Shown here one piece after another: positions 51,765-62,191 of a DNA stretch of 64,000 nt (position 1 is the stretch's first letter; every line of letters begins with the position of its first letter). Both the position numbers and the translations under genes were made by a program. This DNA comes from Enterobacter bugandensis (GTDB taxonomy: Bacteria > Pseudomonadota > Gammaproteobacteria > Enterobacterales > Enterobacteriaceae). The notes beneath the pieces were generated by a model that was not told the origin of the DNA, ran no database searches, and saw only the letters and a program-made list of their open reading frames with translations. The stretch lies in contig NZ_LT992502.1 of the NCBI RefSeq assembly GCF_900324475.1, positions 2,542,001-2,606,000 of the forward strand. The letters are read 5' to 3'.

Positions 51765-54390
51765 ACGCCCGCTCCTTCGTCAAATGACATCACAATCCCC
51801 TCTTCCTCATCCCAGCCCAGCGTCAGGTGCTGCGGCTTCTGCCCCGCCGCCATATGCGTCAGCAGCTGCTGGCTAAGTACCGGCAATATCTGCTGATTCA
51901 GCAGGCTGTCAACGTTGCGCGCACCAGTGTCCGGCAGCAGGCAGGCGGCGGTCAGTGTGTCGTACAGGCTTTTGCTGATATCGGTCTTCATACCGTAATG
52001 GCGCGCCAGACGCTGACTCACCTGATTCAGCTTCATCCCGACTATCGTGCGCATCGCCGCCTGTCCCAGCGGACGGTAAATCACCGTCTGGAAACGCGCC
52101 AGCAGCGCAGGCTGGAAGTGGTCGCGCAGCACCGGGCGCAGCAGTTCATGCAGGCCGGCTTCGGTCGCCTCCGGCTGTTCCTCCGGCATCTGCATGATAA
52201 GGTCGCTGCCGAGGTTGGAGGTCATCAGGATGACCGTGTTGCGAAAATCAATTTCCCGCCCCTCGCCGTCGCGCATAAAACCCCTGTCAAAGACCTGGTA
52301 GAACAGGTTCATCACGTCCCGGTGGGCCTTTTCCACCTCATCAAGCAGCACCACGCTGTACGGGCACTTGCGCACTGCTTCCGTCAGAATGCCGCCCTGG
52401 CCGTAGCCGACATAGCCCGGCGGGGAGCCCTTGAGCTGGGAGACGGTGTGCGGCTCCTGGTACTCGGAGAGGTTGATGGTGATAAGGGATTTCTCGCCGC
52501 CGAACAGTTCATCAGCAAGCGCGAGCGCGGTTTCGGTCTTGCCGGTGCCGCTCGGGCCAACCAGCAGAAACACCCCCTGCGGGCCGTTCTCCGGCGCGAG
52601 GCCCGTTTTACTGGCGCGCAGGCGCTGCGCAACGGCGTTCAGCGCTGCGTCCTGGCCCACCACGCGCCTGCCGAGGTTCTGTGCCAGGCTCAGCAGCTCC
52701 GTCTGTTCATCCTTCATCAGGTAGGAGAGCGGCACGCCGGTCCAGTCGGCAATCACCGTGGCGACGGTACGGGCGTCCACATCCAGCCCCAGCAGCGGGT
52801 TATTCTGCTGCACGGCGGTAAGCTGCGTCTGCAGGTCCGCTATCTCTGTCTGGCGAGAGATATCTGTACGGCAGGCGAGAAGTTCTTCCGTCAGCCTCAG
52901 CTCCTGGCCGTACCGGGTTTCCAGTTCGTCAAGCTGCAGGATGATGCGGACTTCGCCCTGTTCGATGGCGGCAAGCCGTTCGCCGTGGGTGCTGTTCCCC
53001 ACCGCAATATCTTCCAGCAGCGCCTGTTTCTCCATGGCAAGGGCCGTGAGCTGCGCCTTCAGGCGGGTCAGCGGCTCCGGCACCGTATCAAGGCTCATAC
53101 GAATACGGGCGGAGGCGGTGTCCAGCAGGTCTACCGCCTTGTCCGGCAGCTGGCGGCCTGTCAGATAGCGTCTGGAGAGGGTGACGGCGGCTTTAACGGC
53201 TTCATCCGTAATGTGCACCCCGTGGTGTTCCGCGTAGCGGGATTTCAGCCCCCTGAGCATCAGGCAGGCGGTGTCGTCGTCCGGCTCGTCAACTTTCACC
53301 ATCTGGAAGCGGCGCTCCAGCGCGGCATCGCGCTCGAAGTACTGCTTGTACTCACTCCAGGTAGTCGCAGCGATGGTTCTGAGTTCACCGCGTGCCAGCG
53401 CAGGCTTCAGCAGGTTGGCCGCATCGGCTCCGCCCGCCTGGTTGCCTGCGCCGATGATGGTGTGGGCCTCGTCGATAAACAGCAGCACCGGGGTGGGCGA
53501 CTGCTGCACTGCTTCGATAATGTTTTTCAGGCGCTGTTCGAACTCGCCTTTGACACCTGCGCCCGCCTGCAGCAGGCCGAGGTCGAGGGTGCGCACGGAG
53601 ACAGGCTTCAGCGCGTCCGGCACATTGCCTTCGGCAATTCTGAGCGCCAGCCCTTCCACGAGGGCGGTCTTGCCGACACCCGGCTCGCCCACCAGTATCG
53701 GGTTGTTCTTACGACGGCGGGACAGGATATCCACCATCTGGCGGATTTCATTGTCACGGCCAAACACCGGGTCGATTTTACCCTCACGGGCGCGGGTGGT
53801 GACGTCGAGGGTGAACTTATCCAGCGCATTCTGTAACGCCGGGCTGAGTTCGCCTTCCTTTATTTCTGCACCGGTAAGCGTCGCATCGCCAGTCTGCGCA
53901 AGTTCCGCTTCCTGCTGCACCTCCGGGCGCTCGTCCGACTGCGCGTCCAGAAGCCCGCGCAGTCGTTCCAGCTGGCTCTGTGCCAGCGTCAGCAGCGGCC
54001 ACAGGCCGTCGCAGCGCACCTGTTTCGGTTTTTCCGCCAGCGCCATCAGCAGGTGAATGCTGCGGATGTGCTCCTCACCGGCCAGCGAGGCATGCAGCCA
54101 GGCGTCCAGCATCAGGGCCTGAATGCTGTCCGAAAGCTGCGGGCGGCTGCGCACCGAACGGGGCAGCTTATCCATAAAGGCCAGTAAATCCTGCCATATC
54201 GCGTCCATATCCCATTCATAGCGGCGGGCCAGCACCGTCAGGTCGCCCTCGCCCTGGTCCAGCAGTTTCAGCAGCCAGTGCTCAGGCAGGATTTCCGCGT
54301 GCGCCCGGGTCTGGCACAGGGAGGCCGCCCCTTCATCGCGCGGGCGCAGTAGGGGTTAAGACGGCGTAACAGGATGGCTGGATTTTCCAT
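51761..54390 (-). CDS. clpV: T6SS sheath-disassembly ATPase ClpV (TssH), frameshifted near the start
   Basis: Two AAA+ modules are complete: GEPGVGKTALVEG, LLFIDEAHTIIGAG, then GPSGTGKTETALALADELFG, VVLLDEVEKAHRDVMNLF. The natural start is the ATG at 54390 (MENPAILLRRLNPYC). After codon 17 (near 54340) the frame shifts by one base; the other phase continues DEGAASLCQTRAHAEILPEH and LLKLLDQGEGDLTVLARRYEW into the main frame. As written, only an 824-residue protein from about 54235 could be made, missing part of the N-domain that binds TssC. Could be a sequencing error in a G/C-rich run. Confidence 0.9.
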
Positions 54391-54521
54391 GAGCTTCTCT
54401 CTTTATCAGTTCCGGACACGCTACCGCCCCTCGCTGTTCACCAAAGCGCATAAGGTCAGGCAGGCAGATTGTGTTTTTCTTTGCTGAACGCCCGTCATCG
54501 CAGACGTCCAGCAAAGAAACG

Positions 54522-54543
54522 GCGGACAGGCAAACCTGTCCGC
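54522..54543 (-). terminator. hairpin between hcp and clpV
   Basis: GCGGACAGG (54522-54530) pairs with CCTGTCCGC (54535-54543) around a CAAA loop; the minus strand continues CCGTTTCTTT. It lies just past the hcp stop and could attenuate read-through to clpV, giving more Hcp than ClpV. Confidence 0.65.
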
Positions 54544-54550
54544 ATCAGGA

Positions 54551-55042
54551 TTAGGCGGTGGTACGTTCGTTCCAGGAATCGGAATGAATGATGTTGCCGT
54601 CCTTGTAGGTCCAGGTGATTTTTTCGTAGCGCAGTTCAATCTGTTCCAGATGGTTGTGCTTCTCGAAAGCCGGGTCCTTGATGTCGTGCATCAGCGGATT
54701 CACTTTCACCAGCTTCACGTTCTCAAGCTTCGTGTTGAAGTACTCCACTTCCTGGCCGGCGTCGTTGATTTTGTACCACTTAAATTCAGCAGACTTCAGG
54801 GTCTGGCCGGTGGTCACTGCCTTGTACAGATACGGGCTTGAAGAGTCGATTTCCTTGGTGAACAGGAACGGCGTGTGGATACGCGTGCCGGTCAGTTTGC
54901 CGGTATTGTTGTCGGTCGGGATGTACAGGTTATGCTCCTGCGCCACCACCTCGATGCTGCCTTCACGGTCCTTCACGTCCACGGAACCTTTAATGTCCGC
55001 GCCGCCGTCGTCCTTCAGCCACAGATAAACAGGAATTGCCAT
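54551..55042 (-). CDS. hcp: T6SS tube protein Hcp (TssD)
   Basis: 163 residues: MAIPVYLWLKDDGGADIKGS, EGSIEVVAQEHNLYIPTDN, RIHTPFLFTKEIDSSSPYLY and the end HSDSWNERTTA are typical Hcp1-type sequences. Hexamer rings stack into the inner tube and can carry effectors in the lumen. It follows the OmpA-like gene by five bases and is followed by a hairpin. Confidence 0.95.
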   Translation of the reverse strand: MAIPVYLWLKDDGGADIKGSVDVKDREGSIEVVAQEHNLYIPTDNNTGKLTGTRIHTPFLFTKEIDSSSPYLYKAVTTGQTLKSAEFKWYKINDAGQEVEYFNTKLENVKLVKVNPLMHDIKDPAFEKHNHLEQIELRYEKITWTYKDGNIIHSDSWNERTTA

Positions 55043-55047
55043 GTTAA

Positions 55048-56721
55048 TTACTCCATTTCATTTTTTGAGACGCCATCATCCTGCGATGGCGCCAGTGTGT
55101 TGCCCGGCAGCTGGCAGGCATTCGCCTGCGGCACCAGACTGATTTCGACACGGCGGTTCAGCGCGCGGCCTTCTGTCGTGTCATTAGTGGCAACAGGACG
55201 GCTTTCGCCATAGCCCTGCACCGCAAAACAGCTCTCCGGCACGTCGCCGGTGTCGCGCATCCAGTCCCGCACGGACTCAGCACGTTTCAGGGAGAGCTCC
55301 TGGTTGGATTTGTCGTCGCCCGTGCTGTCGGTATGGCCCGCCACCACAATCAGCCAGCCAGGCTTCGCTTTGATGCCGACCAGCGAGTTCACCAGCAGCT
55401 TCGTCGAGCCGGGTTTCAGCGCCCACTTGCCGGTGTCGAACAGGGACATGCTGTCGAGGCGGATGATTTTTGGCTGTGACTTTGGCGCAGGCGCCGAAGG
55501 GGGCACATACGTGTCAATGGCCTTCTGTAACGCCAGCCATAAACGCTGGCCAGGGTAATAACCCAGCGCATACCTGAGGGGTTCCCCCTGCCGTTGCCAG
55601 CGCTCCAGCAGAAGGGCATCCTGTTTCAGCGCCGCAAGCGACTGCGCTTTTGGCTCATAGTGATTCATGGGAATGGCATACCAGCGCTGCAAATCCGTTC
55701 CGACGTGGCGAATCAGCGCCGCGTTATTCGCGGCAGAAAAACCGAGAGCAGTCAGAACGCATACCAGAACCAGTAAAACGAGGCGACGAGTTCGCTGCCC
55801 GCCCTGTACGGGAGCACAGTAAGGCGCAAGCACTGGTAATACCGCATCAGGAAAACGGCCTGATCCCCCCGCTGCTCCGGCTGCCTGCGGTAAAATCAGA
55901 TGCGTCAGACGACAAAGGTGATGCGACCACAGCGAAGCCGTGTCAACAGACCCCATACCGCTTCGAAATGCGACAGCAAACGGATGAACTGCCGGAAACA
56001 GCCGATCTTCTTTCGCCAGCTCATCCATCAGAATGGTGCGCATAAAAGCAAAGGCTTCCCGCAGAACAGGCATCAGCGCCAGATGATTTTCCTGTTGCCA
56101 GTCATCCAGCGCCTGCGGCGTCTCATCAGCCGGATAAACAACCGGTTTGTCGCCACGCACAACAAGCCACGGGGTTGCGGGGCCGGAAAACTCACCGCTC
56201 AGAATCACCGGCAGAGAGAATCCGGCAATCTGACTCAGTTGCTTCATTTGCTGGCGCAACGCTTTCAGGGACGCGCGCAGCACGGCTTCATCCAGATGTC
56301 TGTCAGGCTGACAGGAATACATAACAGAGAGCTGTCCGGTCTGACGCGGCTGCTGTTCGTGAATATCGCGAACAATGTCGCTCAGCCTGTTGACGTCATT
56401 CACCCGCAGCCACCAGCCCTGCGCGGTTTTGCGCAGTGTTTGTCCCTGGAATAATGCGTCCAGTTCATCCCCACAGACGAGAACAACAGGCCCCCCGGCA
56501 TCAGGCAGCGGCAGTTCACAGACGGACGTTTCACCCTCCGCCATCATCTGGCCGGAGCGGCTTTTTCTCCAGACCAGCCAGACGACCAGAGCAGCAATGC
56601 ACACCGTCATCCCGCCTTTAAACAGCGTGTCTGCCGGAATGAATCCCCACAGCAGCCATAAAAGCGCCGCAATACCCGCCAGAACGTGGAATATCAGAGA
56701 GACCATGACTGATTTACGCAT
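55048..56721 (-). CDS. T6SS-associated OmpA-domain protein (TagL-like)
   Basis: 557 residues from the ATG at 56721, which overlaps the tssL stop by one base. Two N-terminal spans (about 8-28, 35-52), a middle domain, another span (around 318-338, LVLLVLVCVLTALGFSAANN) and a C-terminal OmpA/MotB peptidoglycan-binding domain (IVVAGHTDSTGDDKSNQELS, LKRAESVRDWM, GRALNRRVEISLVPQ). It should anchor the TssJLM complex to the cell wall. The layout fits proteins found after tssL in enterobacterial T6SS. Confidence 0.85.
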   Translation of the reverse strand: MRKSVMVSLIFHVLAGIAALLWLLWGFIPADTLFKGGMTVCIAALVVWLVWRKSRSGQMMAEGETSVCELPLPDAGGPVVLVCGDELDALFQGQTLRKTAQGWWLRVNDVNRLSDIVRDIHEQQPRQTGQLSVMYSCQPDRHLDEAVLRASLKALRQQMKQLSQIAGFSLPVILSGEFSGPATPWLVVRGDKPVVYPADETPQALDDWQQENHLALMPVLREAFAFMRTILMDELAKEDRLFPAVHPFAVAFRSGMGSVDTASLWSHHLCRLTHLILPQAAGAAGGSGRFPDAVLPVLAPYCAPVQGGQRTRRLVLLVLVCVLTALGFSAANNAALIRHVGTDLQRWYAIPMNHYEPKAQSLAALKQDALLLERWQRQGEPLRYALGYYPGQRLWLALQKAIDTYVPPSAPAPKSQPKIIRLDSMSLFDTGKWALKPGSTKLLVNSLVGIKAKPGWLIVVAGHTDSTGDDKSNQELSLKRAESVRDWMRDTGDVPESCFAVQGYGESRPVATNDTTEGRALNRRVEISLVPQANACQLPGNTLAPSQDDGVSKNEME

Positions 56722-57395
56722 TAGCGAGGCAACTCCGGTAACTGCCCTGACAACAGTGCCTGGAGCCAGAGATGCCCTCCCCACCACACAACGCCAGTGA
56801 CCACAACAGCCGCAGCAATCCAGAACCAGACGGAACGCAGCAGGCTGTAGCGGTGCTTTCCGGTCCGGCGCACCACCAGAGAGATACCGGCATCCAGAGG
56901 CGGCACCCGCTCAGCAAGGGCTTTGATCACCTCTTCCCGCTGAGACTGGCTGACTGAGCTCATGCTGTACAACCCGCGGAACCCCAGTACTATTACCCGG
57001 TGGTAACAGGTCAGAACGGCCATATTCGGCGCAGGCTGACGTAATACTTCAGCGATACGATCCCAGAGAGCTTCGCCTGCGTACAGGGATCCGAAATGAC
57101 GCGCCTGCAATGGCGCTTTTCGCCAGGCAGCCTGACCAGCCTCAACGTCTGAGCTTTCACCGGGCTTTCTGCTCATTACCACTTCATCAAGCAACGCACA
57201 CTGCGCGTAGGAAATATGCCCGATGCTGGCCTCGTCGTACCCCGCACGATCCAGCGCCTCGCGTACGCTTTCCACGTGCTTACAGCAGGTGTCATACAGC
57301 ACATCCCCGTCGGGCGTTGTTGCCCCCTGCTTAAGCAGGGTGACGGTGAGCCAGGTTTCCGCCATCAGTTCATCAATATCAATGTCGTTTCTCAT
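56721..57395 (-). CDS. tssL: T6SS membrane protein TssL (DotU)
   Basis: 224 residues: a helical cytoplasmic domain (LMAETWLTVTLLKQG, HISYAQCALLDEVVMSR, YHRVIVLGFRGLYSMSS) and one C-terminal span (SVWFWIAAAVVVTGVVWWGG). It links TssM to TssK in the baseplate. It overlaps tssK by four bases and the OmpA-like gene by one. Confidence 0.93.
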   Translation of the reverse strand: MRNDIDIDELMAETWLTVTLLKQGATTPDGDVLYDTCCKHVESVREALDRAGYDEASIGHISYAQCALLDEVVMSRKPGESSDVEAGQAAWRKAPLQARHFGSLYAGEALWDRIAEVLRQPAPNMAVLTCYHRVIVLGFRGLYSMSSVSQSQREEVIKALAERVPPLDAGISLVVRRTGKHRYSLLRSVWFWIAAAVVVTGVVWWGGHLWLQALLSGQLPELPR

Positions 57396-58732
57396 GATCG
57401 CAGTACCGCAAACAGTTCGAGTTCAAGCCGTCCCAGTAGGGCAGGCACGTAGAACATGCATACCCCCTGCTCCAGCATGTCCCGCGCCCCGGCACTCTCC
57501 ATGTCCAGCGCGAAGTACTGGTTCTCCATCCGCACCGGTAACGCTGCCGGCACACGGTTAACGGCAATGAGCGGGATCCCCTGCAGTGCGACGGTGGAAA
57601 TAGCATTCACATCATCCGGTGAACCCGCCTTACATAACGCCGGGAATTTCTCTGCCACCTGCCATGCGGGAACGTCAGACCTGACGGACAGATAGAGATC
57701 GGCTTCTTCGCGCAGACGGATATCGTGCAGCGAGGCTTTCCATGTCTGATCGTCCGGTCGAAGCATGTCCAGCGCGATCACGCGGGACGGCAGACTGGCT
57801 TCCAGTAAGCCGGTGATCAGTTCAAACAGTGGCGGAAACGTTTTTTCTGGTTCGGCATGGTTATAGCCGGGAATAGCGTCCAGATCGCTGTCGAGAGAAA
57901 ATGTCAGCATGCTGCCCGCCAGTCGTGCGAGTTCCGCCCACACCTGCTCCGGATGGCGGGCGGGAAAACGTTCAAATTCCGTCAGCACCCGCGCATGAGA
58001 GTTCAGTGCATTGTGTAGCCAGAAAAGAGAGACGTCTGCCACCGCGAAATCGGCCAGACGCTCATTACTCTCGCGGCGCATGGACATCAGACGCTGGCGA
58101 CGTGAGCGAAGCTGACGGTTCAGTAACACCAGTCTTTCCCGCATCGCCGGGCTTGCAGAGAACAAGGCCATGGGAGGGATAAATGCCGGATCCTGACGCC
58201 ATTCCTGTCCGTCACGGATCAAACGCGCAACCGGGCAGCACTGCCACGACGCGTTATCCTCGTGTTCAAAACGAATCGCGAGGTTAAAGCGGGCGACCGC
58301 GACGGATTCCTCCTCGCTGCCAAACGCATCCTGGACATTCACCCACTCTTCACGGTAGCGGAGCGGCCGGTCGGCTATAGCTGATTCCTGCTGCACGTTA
58401 TTCAGCCCGGACTGCATGAGCGGCAGGGCAATCACCACCGTAACTGCGTCTGAATGTTGCGCCAGCCCCAGCTCGCGCGGTTCTGGCGGCAGATCGCTGA
58501 CTGCCGTATCCACCAGCGAGCCATCAGGCAGCCAGAGCCGCAGTTGTGTAATCTGAATCAGGCCCGAACCCAGCAGCCTTTCATCAAATTCAGCCTGCTC
58601 AACGCCCCACGCAAACGGCGAGGCGAGAGCCGCAACGCCTGTACTGCGAAAAGATTCCCATTCTGACTGTTGCTGGAACTGCTGAGGAGACAACAGTGCC
58701 CCCTCATTCCACAGCGGACGATAAATTTTCAT
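57392..58732 (-). CDS. tssK: T6SS baseplate connector TssK
   Basis: 446 residues. The start MKIYRPLWNEGALLSPQQFQ and QQSEWESFRS, the mid-region YREEWVNVQDAFGSEEESVA and the head domain (LELFAVL end) are TssK features. Trimers connect the baseplate to TssL and TssM. It starts 13 bases after tssC and overlaps tssL. Confidence 0.92.
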   Translation of the reverse strand: MKIYRPLWNEGALLSPQQFQQQSEWESFRSTGVAALASPFAWGVEQAEFDERLLGSGLIQITQLRLWLPDGSLVDTAVSDLPPEPRELGLAQHSDAVTVVIALPLMQSGLNNVQQESAIADRPLRYREEWVNVQDAFGSEEESVAVARFNLAIRFEHEDNASWQCCPVARLIRDGQEWRQDPAFIPPMALFSASPAMRERLVLLNRQLRSRRQRLMSMRRESNERLADFAVADVSLFWLHNALNSHARVLTEFERFPARHPEQVWAELARLAGSMLTFSLDSDLDAIPGYNHAEPEKTFPPLFELITGLLEASLPSRVIALDMLRPDDQTWKASLHDIRLREEADLYLSVRSDVPAWQVAEKFPALCKAGSPDDVNAISTVALQGIPLIAVNRVPAALPVRMENQYFALDMESAGARDMLEQGVCMFYVPALLGRLELELFAVLRS

Positions 58733-58745
58733 CCCTGCCCCCGCC

Positions 58746-60281
58746 TTACGCTTTCGCTTTCGGCATCTGGCTGACCAGAGACAGGTTCACGTCCATGCCT
58801 TCCACCTGGAAGTGCGGCACCGCAAACAGCTTCACGCGGAAGAAGCCCGGGTTATCTTCGATGTCTTCCACCACGACCTTCGCATCACGCAGCGGGTGGG
58901 AAGCCTGCAGCTCGTCGCCCGGATCGGTCATTTCAGTGACCAGACCACGCACCCAGGTGTTGAGTCCCAGCTCCAGCAGACGGCGGTCCTTGGTGGTACC
59001 GATATTTTCACGCTGGATCAGCTTCAGGTAGTGCGCAATGCGCGACAGCAGGAATATGTACGGCAGGCGTGCGTTGATGCGGCTGTTGGCGGTGGCATCG
59101 GCGGTGTCATACAGGGCCGGTTTCTGGGCGGAGTTCGCCGAGAAGAAGCAGGCGTAGTCGCGGTTTTTGTAGTAAGACAGCGGAATAAAGCCCAGGCTGG
59201 CGAATTCAAATTCGCGGGTTTCCGGGATCATCACCTCAGACGGGATTTTCACCTGGTTGCCGGTACCGAGATCGTACAGGTGGATCGGCAGGTCTTTCAC
59301 CGCCCCGCCCGCCTGCGGGCCACGGATCTGCACGCACCAGCCGTTATTGATGAAGCTTTTCACCATGTTGGAGGCGAAGGAGAACGACGCGCTGGTCCAC
59401 AGGTATTTCTCGTGGTCCGGCCCTTTCACCTGCTCAACGTAGTTGAAGCTGCGCACCGGCACGGTGTCCGGACCATACGGCAGACGGCCCAGCACGCGCG
59501 GCATCACCAGCCCGATATAGCGCGAGTCGTCCGTGTCGCGGAACGATTTCCACTTGATGTACTCGGCGCGGTCGAAGTAGTTACCGATATCTTTAATCGC
59601 AGCAACCTCTTCCATAGAGTCTTTCAGGAAGAACGCCGGGCCAACGGAGCCGATAAACGGCATATGCGCGGCGGCGGACACTTTCGAGATATTGCGCAGC
59701 AACGCCACGTCCTGCGGGCTGGCGTCAAATTCGTAAGAAGAAATCACCGAGCCAATCGGCTCGCCGCCCGGGGTGTCGTATTCGGCGGTATAGGTGTGCC
59801 AGTAGAGGCCGCTCTGGATAAGTTCCGGTGCATCCTCAAAGTCCTGGCGCAGGTCGTCCTTGGAGACATCCAGAATTTCGGTTTTCACGTTCTGGCGGTA
59901 GTCGGTGCTGTCCACCAGCTGCTTCAGGCCACGCCAGAGAGATTCAACTTTCTGGAACGCTTCGTGGTGCATTACCGCATCCAGCTGACGGCTAATCTGG
60001 AAATCCAGCTCCGCGATATGGTGGTCAATCAGCGTCTTGTCGAGCTTCTCCACGGGCTTGCCGGATTTTCGGATGCAGTCCATAAACACCTGCATCGCTG
60101 CCGTCAGGCGCTCGCCTGCCGGGGCATCAGAGAGCGCCGCATCATCCAGAAACGCGTTAATATCACCCAGACTGGAGGCCGGGGTCAGGTTGATTTTTTC
60201 AAACAGGGAGGCGTAAACGCCCTCTTTTTCCAGTACGGTGGTCTGCCCCTGAGTGGAGGCGGTTTCGGTATTTACAGACAT
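58746..60281 (-). CDS. tssC: T6SS sheath protein TssC (VipB)
   Basis: About 511 residues from the ATG at 60281 (MSVNTETASTQGQTT); one two codons upstream is equally possible. GVYASLFEKINLTP, WRGLKQLVDSTDYRQNVKTE, GEPIGSVISSYEFDASPQDV and GLVMPRVLGRLPYGP are classic sheath signatures. With TssB it forms the contractile sheath. 40 bases separate it from the tssB stop. Confidence 0.95.
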   Translation of the reverse strand: MSVNTETASTQGQTTVLEKEGVYASLFEKINLTPASSLGDINAFLDDAALSDAPAGERLTAAMQVFMDCIRKSGKPVEKLDKTLIDHHIAELDFQISRQLDAVMHHEAFQKVESLWRGLKQLVDSTDYRQNVKTEILDVSKDDLRQDFEDAPELIQSGLYWHTYTAEYDTPGGEPIGSVISSYEFDASPQDVALLRNISKVSAAAHMPFIGSVGPAFFLKDSMEEVAAIKDIGNYFDRAEYIKWKSFRDTDDSRYIGLVMPRVLGRLPYGPDTVPVRSFNYVEQVKGPDHEKYLWTSASFSFASNMVKSFINNGWCVQIRGPQAGGAVKDLPIHLYDLGTGNQVKIPSEVMIPETREFEFASLGFIPLSYYKNRDYACFFSANSAQKPALYDTADATANSRINARLPYIFLLSRIAHYLKLIQRENIGTTKDRRLLELGLNTWVRGLVTEMTDPGDELQASHPLRDAKVVVEDIEDNPGFFRVKLFAVPHFQVEGMDVNLSLVSQMPKAKA

Positions 60282-60321
60282 CAGCATATTCCCGGTTAAT
60301 CCATTAAATAACGCACGCCGC

Positions 60322-60813
60322 TTATTTCGGGGCCAGTGCATTCATTTCGTCGCGTAATTCCCGGGACAGCGCCGGGTCTTTAAGAATTTTCTCGAGTTCT
60401 TTTCTGAAAGTGGCGTTATCAAGGAGATTAGATTTGAGATCGCGTAATAAATTACGCATCGCCAGCATGGCGCGGAGCTGAGGGATCTGGCGGGCAACTT
60501 GCTCAGGTTCGAAGTCTTTAATATCGGAGAAGCTCAGTTTCACATTTTCTTCGAAACCATCCCCCGCGAGGGTATTCTCAACATTCAGATTTACTTCCGG
60601 GTTAAATTCCGAAAGTACACTGTTGAAGTTGTTTTTATTGACGTTAATTTTTTTTCTTTCAGATAATGGGCGGGTCTCTTTGCCATTACTGAAATCACCG
60701 ACGGTGAGGAGTTTAAGCGGCAGTTCGACTTTCTTCTGCGAGCCTCCTGTATGCAGGCTTAATTTAAGGTTTATGCGTGCCTTAGGCACCTCGTTCTGGA
60801 ACGTATCGGCCAT
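60322..60813 (-). CDS. tssB: T6SS sheath protein TssB (VipA)
   Basis: 163 residues: VPKARINLKLSLHTGGSQKK, VELPLKLLTVGDFSNGKETR, FSDIKDFEPEQVARQIPQLR and a C-terminal helix (LSRELRDEMNALAPK). It pairs with TssC. It is the first gene of the T6SS operon; 452 bp of AT-rich DNA upstream should hold its promoter. Confidence 0.95.
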   Translation of the reverse strand: MADTFQNEVPKARINLKLSLHTGGSQKKVELPLKLLTVGDFSNGKETRPLSERKKINVNKNNFNSVLSEFNPEVNLNVENTLAGDGFEENVKLSFSDIKDFEPEQVARQIPQLRAMLAMRNLLRDLKSNLLDNATFRKELEKILKDPALSRELRDEMNALAPK

Positions 60814-61265
60814 AGCGGTCCCTTCCCCTGAGGAGTGTTTGCTGGAAATAACGGCGTTTCTTTACAAAGCCGATGGTAGAATAAAACACCACTTAAGATC
60901 AATAAATTAGTCTAAATATCCTATATCGGATTTTTTTAAGCATTTTTAACCAAAACAAAACAACAAACGACACTACACACCAACCAATAACACGACACAC
61001 TAACTATTTATTTACAAAAATGCGGAATAAATATCTACCGCTGCTGAAAACAGCAGTTTTATATCTGAATGCATTCATTTTATTGATATATATTAATACG
61101 TGACCACAGGGGTAGAAAGTCTTACATTAATATCTTTACCATTCATGTCATGAATTTTCTCATCAGACGCAGGCTAATCCGAATAATCATCGCACATCAA
61201 GGACCCCGTGAGTAATAGCTCACCCAGAGTCAAAGTTTTCGGAACAGGAATACAGGCTTGCACAG
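60814..61265. other. 452 bp upstream of tssB, presumed promoter region
   Basis: Very AT-rich, without a coding frame that has a ribosome site. It should contain the main T6SS promoter and could be an H-NS target, but no clear -10/-35 pair, Fur box or sigma-54 site could be picked out by eye. Confidence 0.5.
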
Positions 61266-61502
61266 TTAATGTACTGAGCTATTGCCTTCTTTTACTGGTG
61301 GGTTCCCTGCACCATTTTTCCTCAAGCCGACAACCAGCGTCAGTTCATTTATATCTATATCCATCAGATTACTACCTTTGTGTTCCATCAATATCGCCAT
61401 CGAAAAAGCTAACGCTAGCATGTATTCTTCTTCGGTAAGCCCAACATCCTCAGCGATTTTTTCTATTGTATTGACCATACCCTCAACAACATGAGTTCTC
61501 AT
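61266..61502 (-). CDS. 78-aa hypothetical protein
   Basis: Starts MRTHVVEGMVNTIEKIAEDV with AAGG upstream. The centre (GLTEEEYMLALAFSMAILME) is an amphipathic helix, and the end is polar (VGLRKNGAGNPPVKEGN). Acidic, no signal peptide. I recognise no family. It is isolated upstream of the T6SS operon, in AT-rich DNA, and could be a small regulator or an island gene of its own. Confidence 0.5.
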   Translation of the reverse strand: MRTHVVEGMVNTIEKIAEDVGLTEEEYMLALAFSMAILMEHKGSNLMDIDINELTLVVGLRKNGAGNPPVKEGNSSVH

Positions 61503-62191
61503 TTTCTATACCTTGAATAATTATTTAATGTAATGGAAATAAGTTCGTAATCCCTGCTAAAGGTACCGTAACAAAGAGACCCGCGATACATCAAGCTGAT
61601 CGACACTGACAGTACTAGTTTTTAGGATTTATTCATGAAAATTATTTTTTCACACTATAATAAATTTCCGTTGTATATATAAGATTATTTGTGCAATCGT
61701 GAATAAGCTTTGTTTTCATTTGAGGCACTGTTGTGAAGATAAACTATCCAGTTAGATAGTCGACAGAAAAAGGATAGTAAGTTCTCCCGAACTTAATTGC
61801 TGGATACCATTCATCAGTTTCCTGCAGGTTCGCTTACGGGGTATTGGTACTATGATCGGCATCGCTCAGTCCAGTTGGTGATTTGTGATGTTTGGCGATT
61901 GATCGGACGCAAAAATCGGACTGAGTTACCTTAAAGTGATCTACTATTCGACGCAGCTATTTAGTGCAACTTCGCACCACTGTGGCCGCACTTTTCAATC
62001 AATGAGCTATCTCATCCGACTCATCTTAACCCAACATGTAAAAACATTCACACATCACCAACAATGCCAATATTTGCTCATAAAGCAAACGGGATAGAGC
62101 GCCAGTTTTGCTCCTCCCGTGCTAACATTTCGTATCGTCTTATCTAATCAATAGGCTGATCCGTCAGGCGTAAACATCACTGCACGTTGAT
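61503..62191. other. 689 bp without a recognised gene
   Basis: AT-rich spacer between the 78-aa gene and the alpA-like gene. No frame with a ribosome site, no long inverted repeat and no tRNA were found. It may contain decayed mobile-element DNA, but nothing can be named. Confidence 0.5.

Noticed and set aside
51827..53836. Long open frame on the plus strand, 669 codons
   Set aside because: Antisense to clpV, whose AAA+ motifs are unmistakable; the frame is a codon-bias artefact.
58812..60299. Long open frame on the plus strand, 495 codons
   Set aside because: Antisense to tssC; His/Arg/Val-rich composition without domains.
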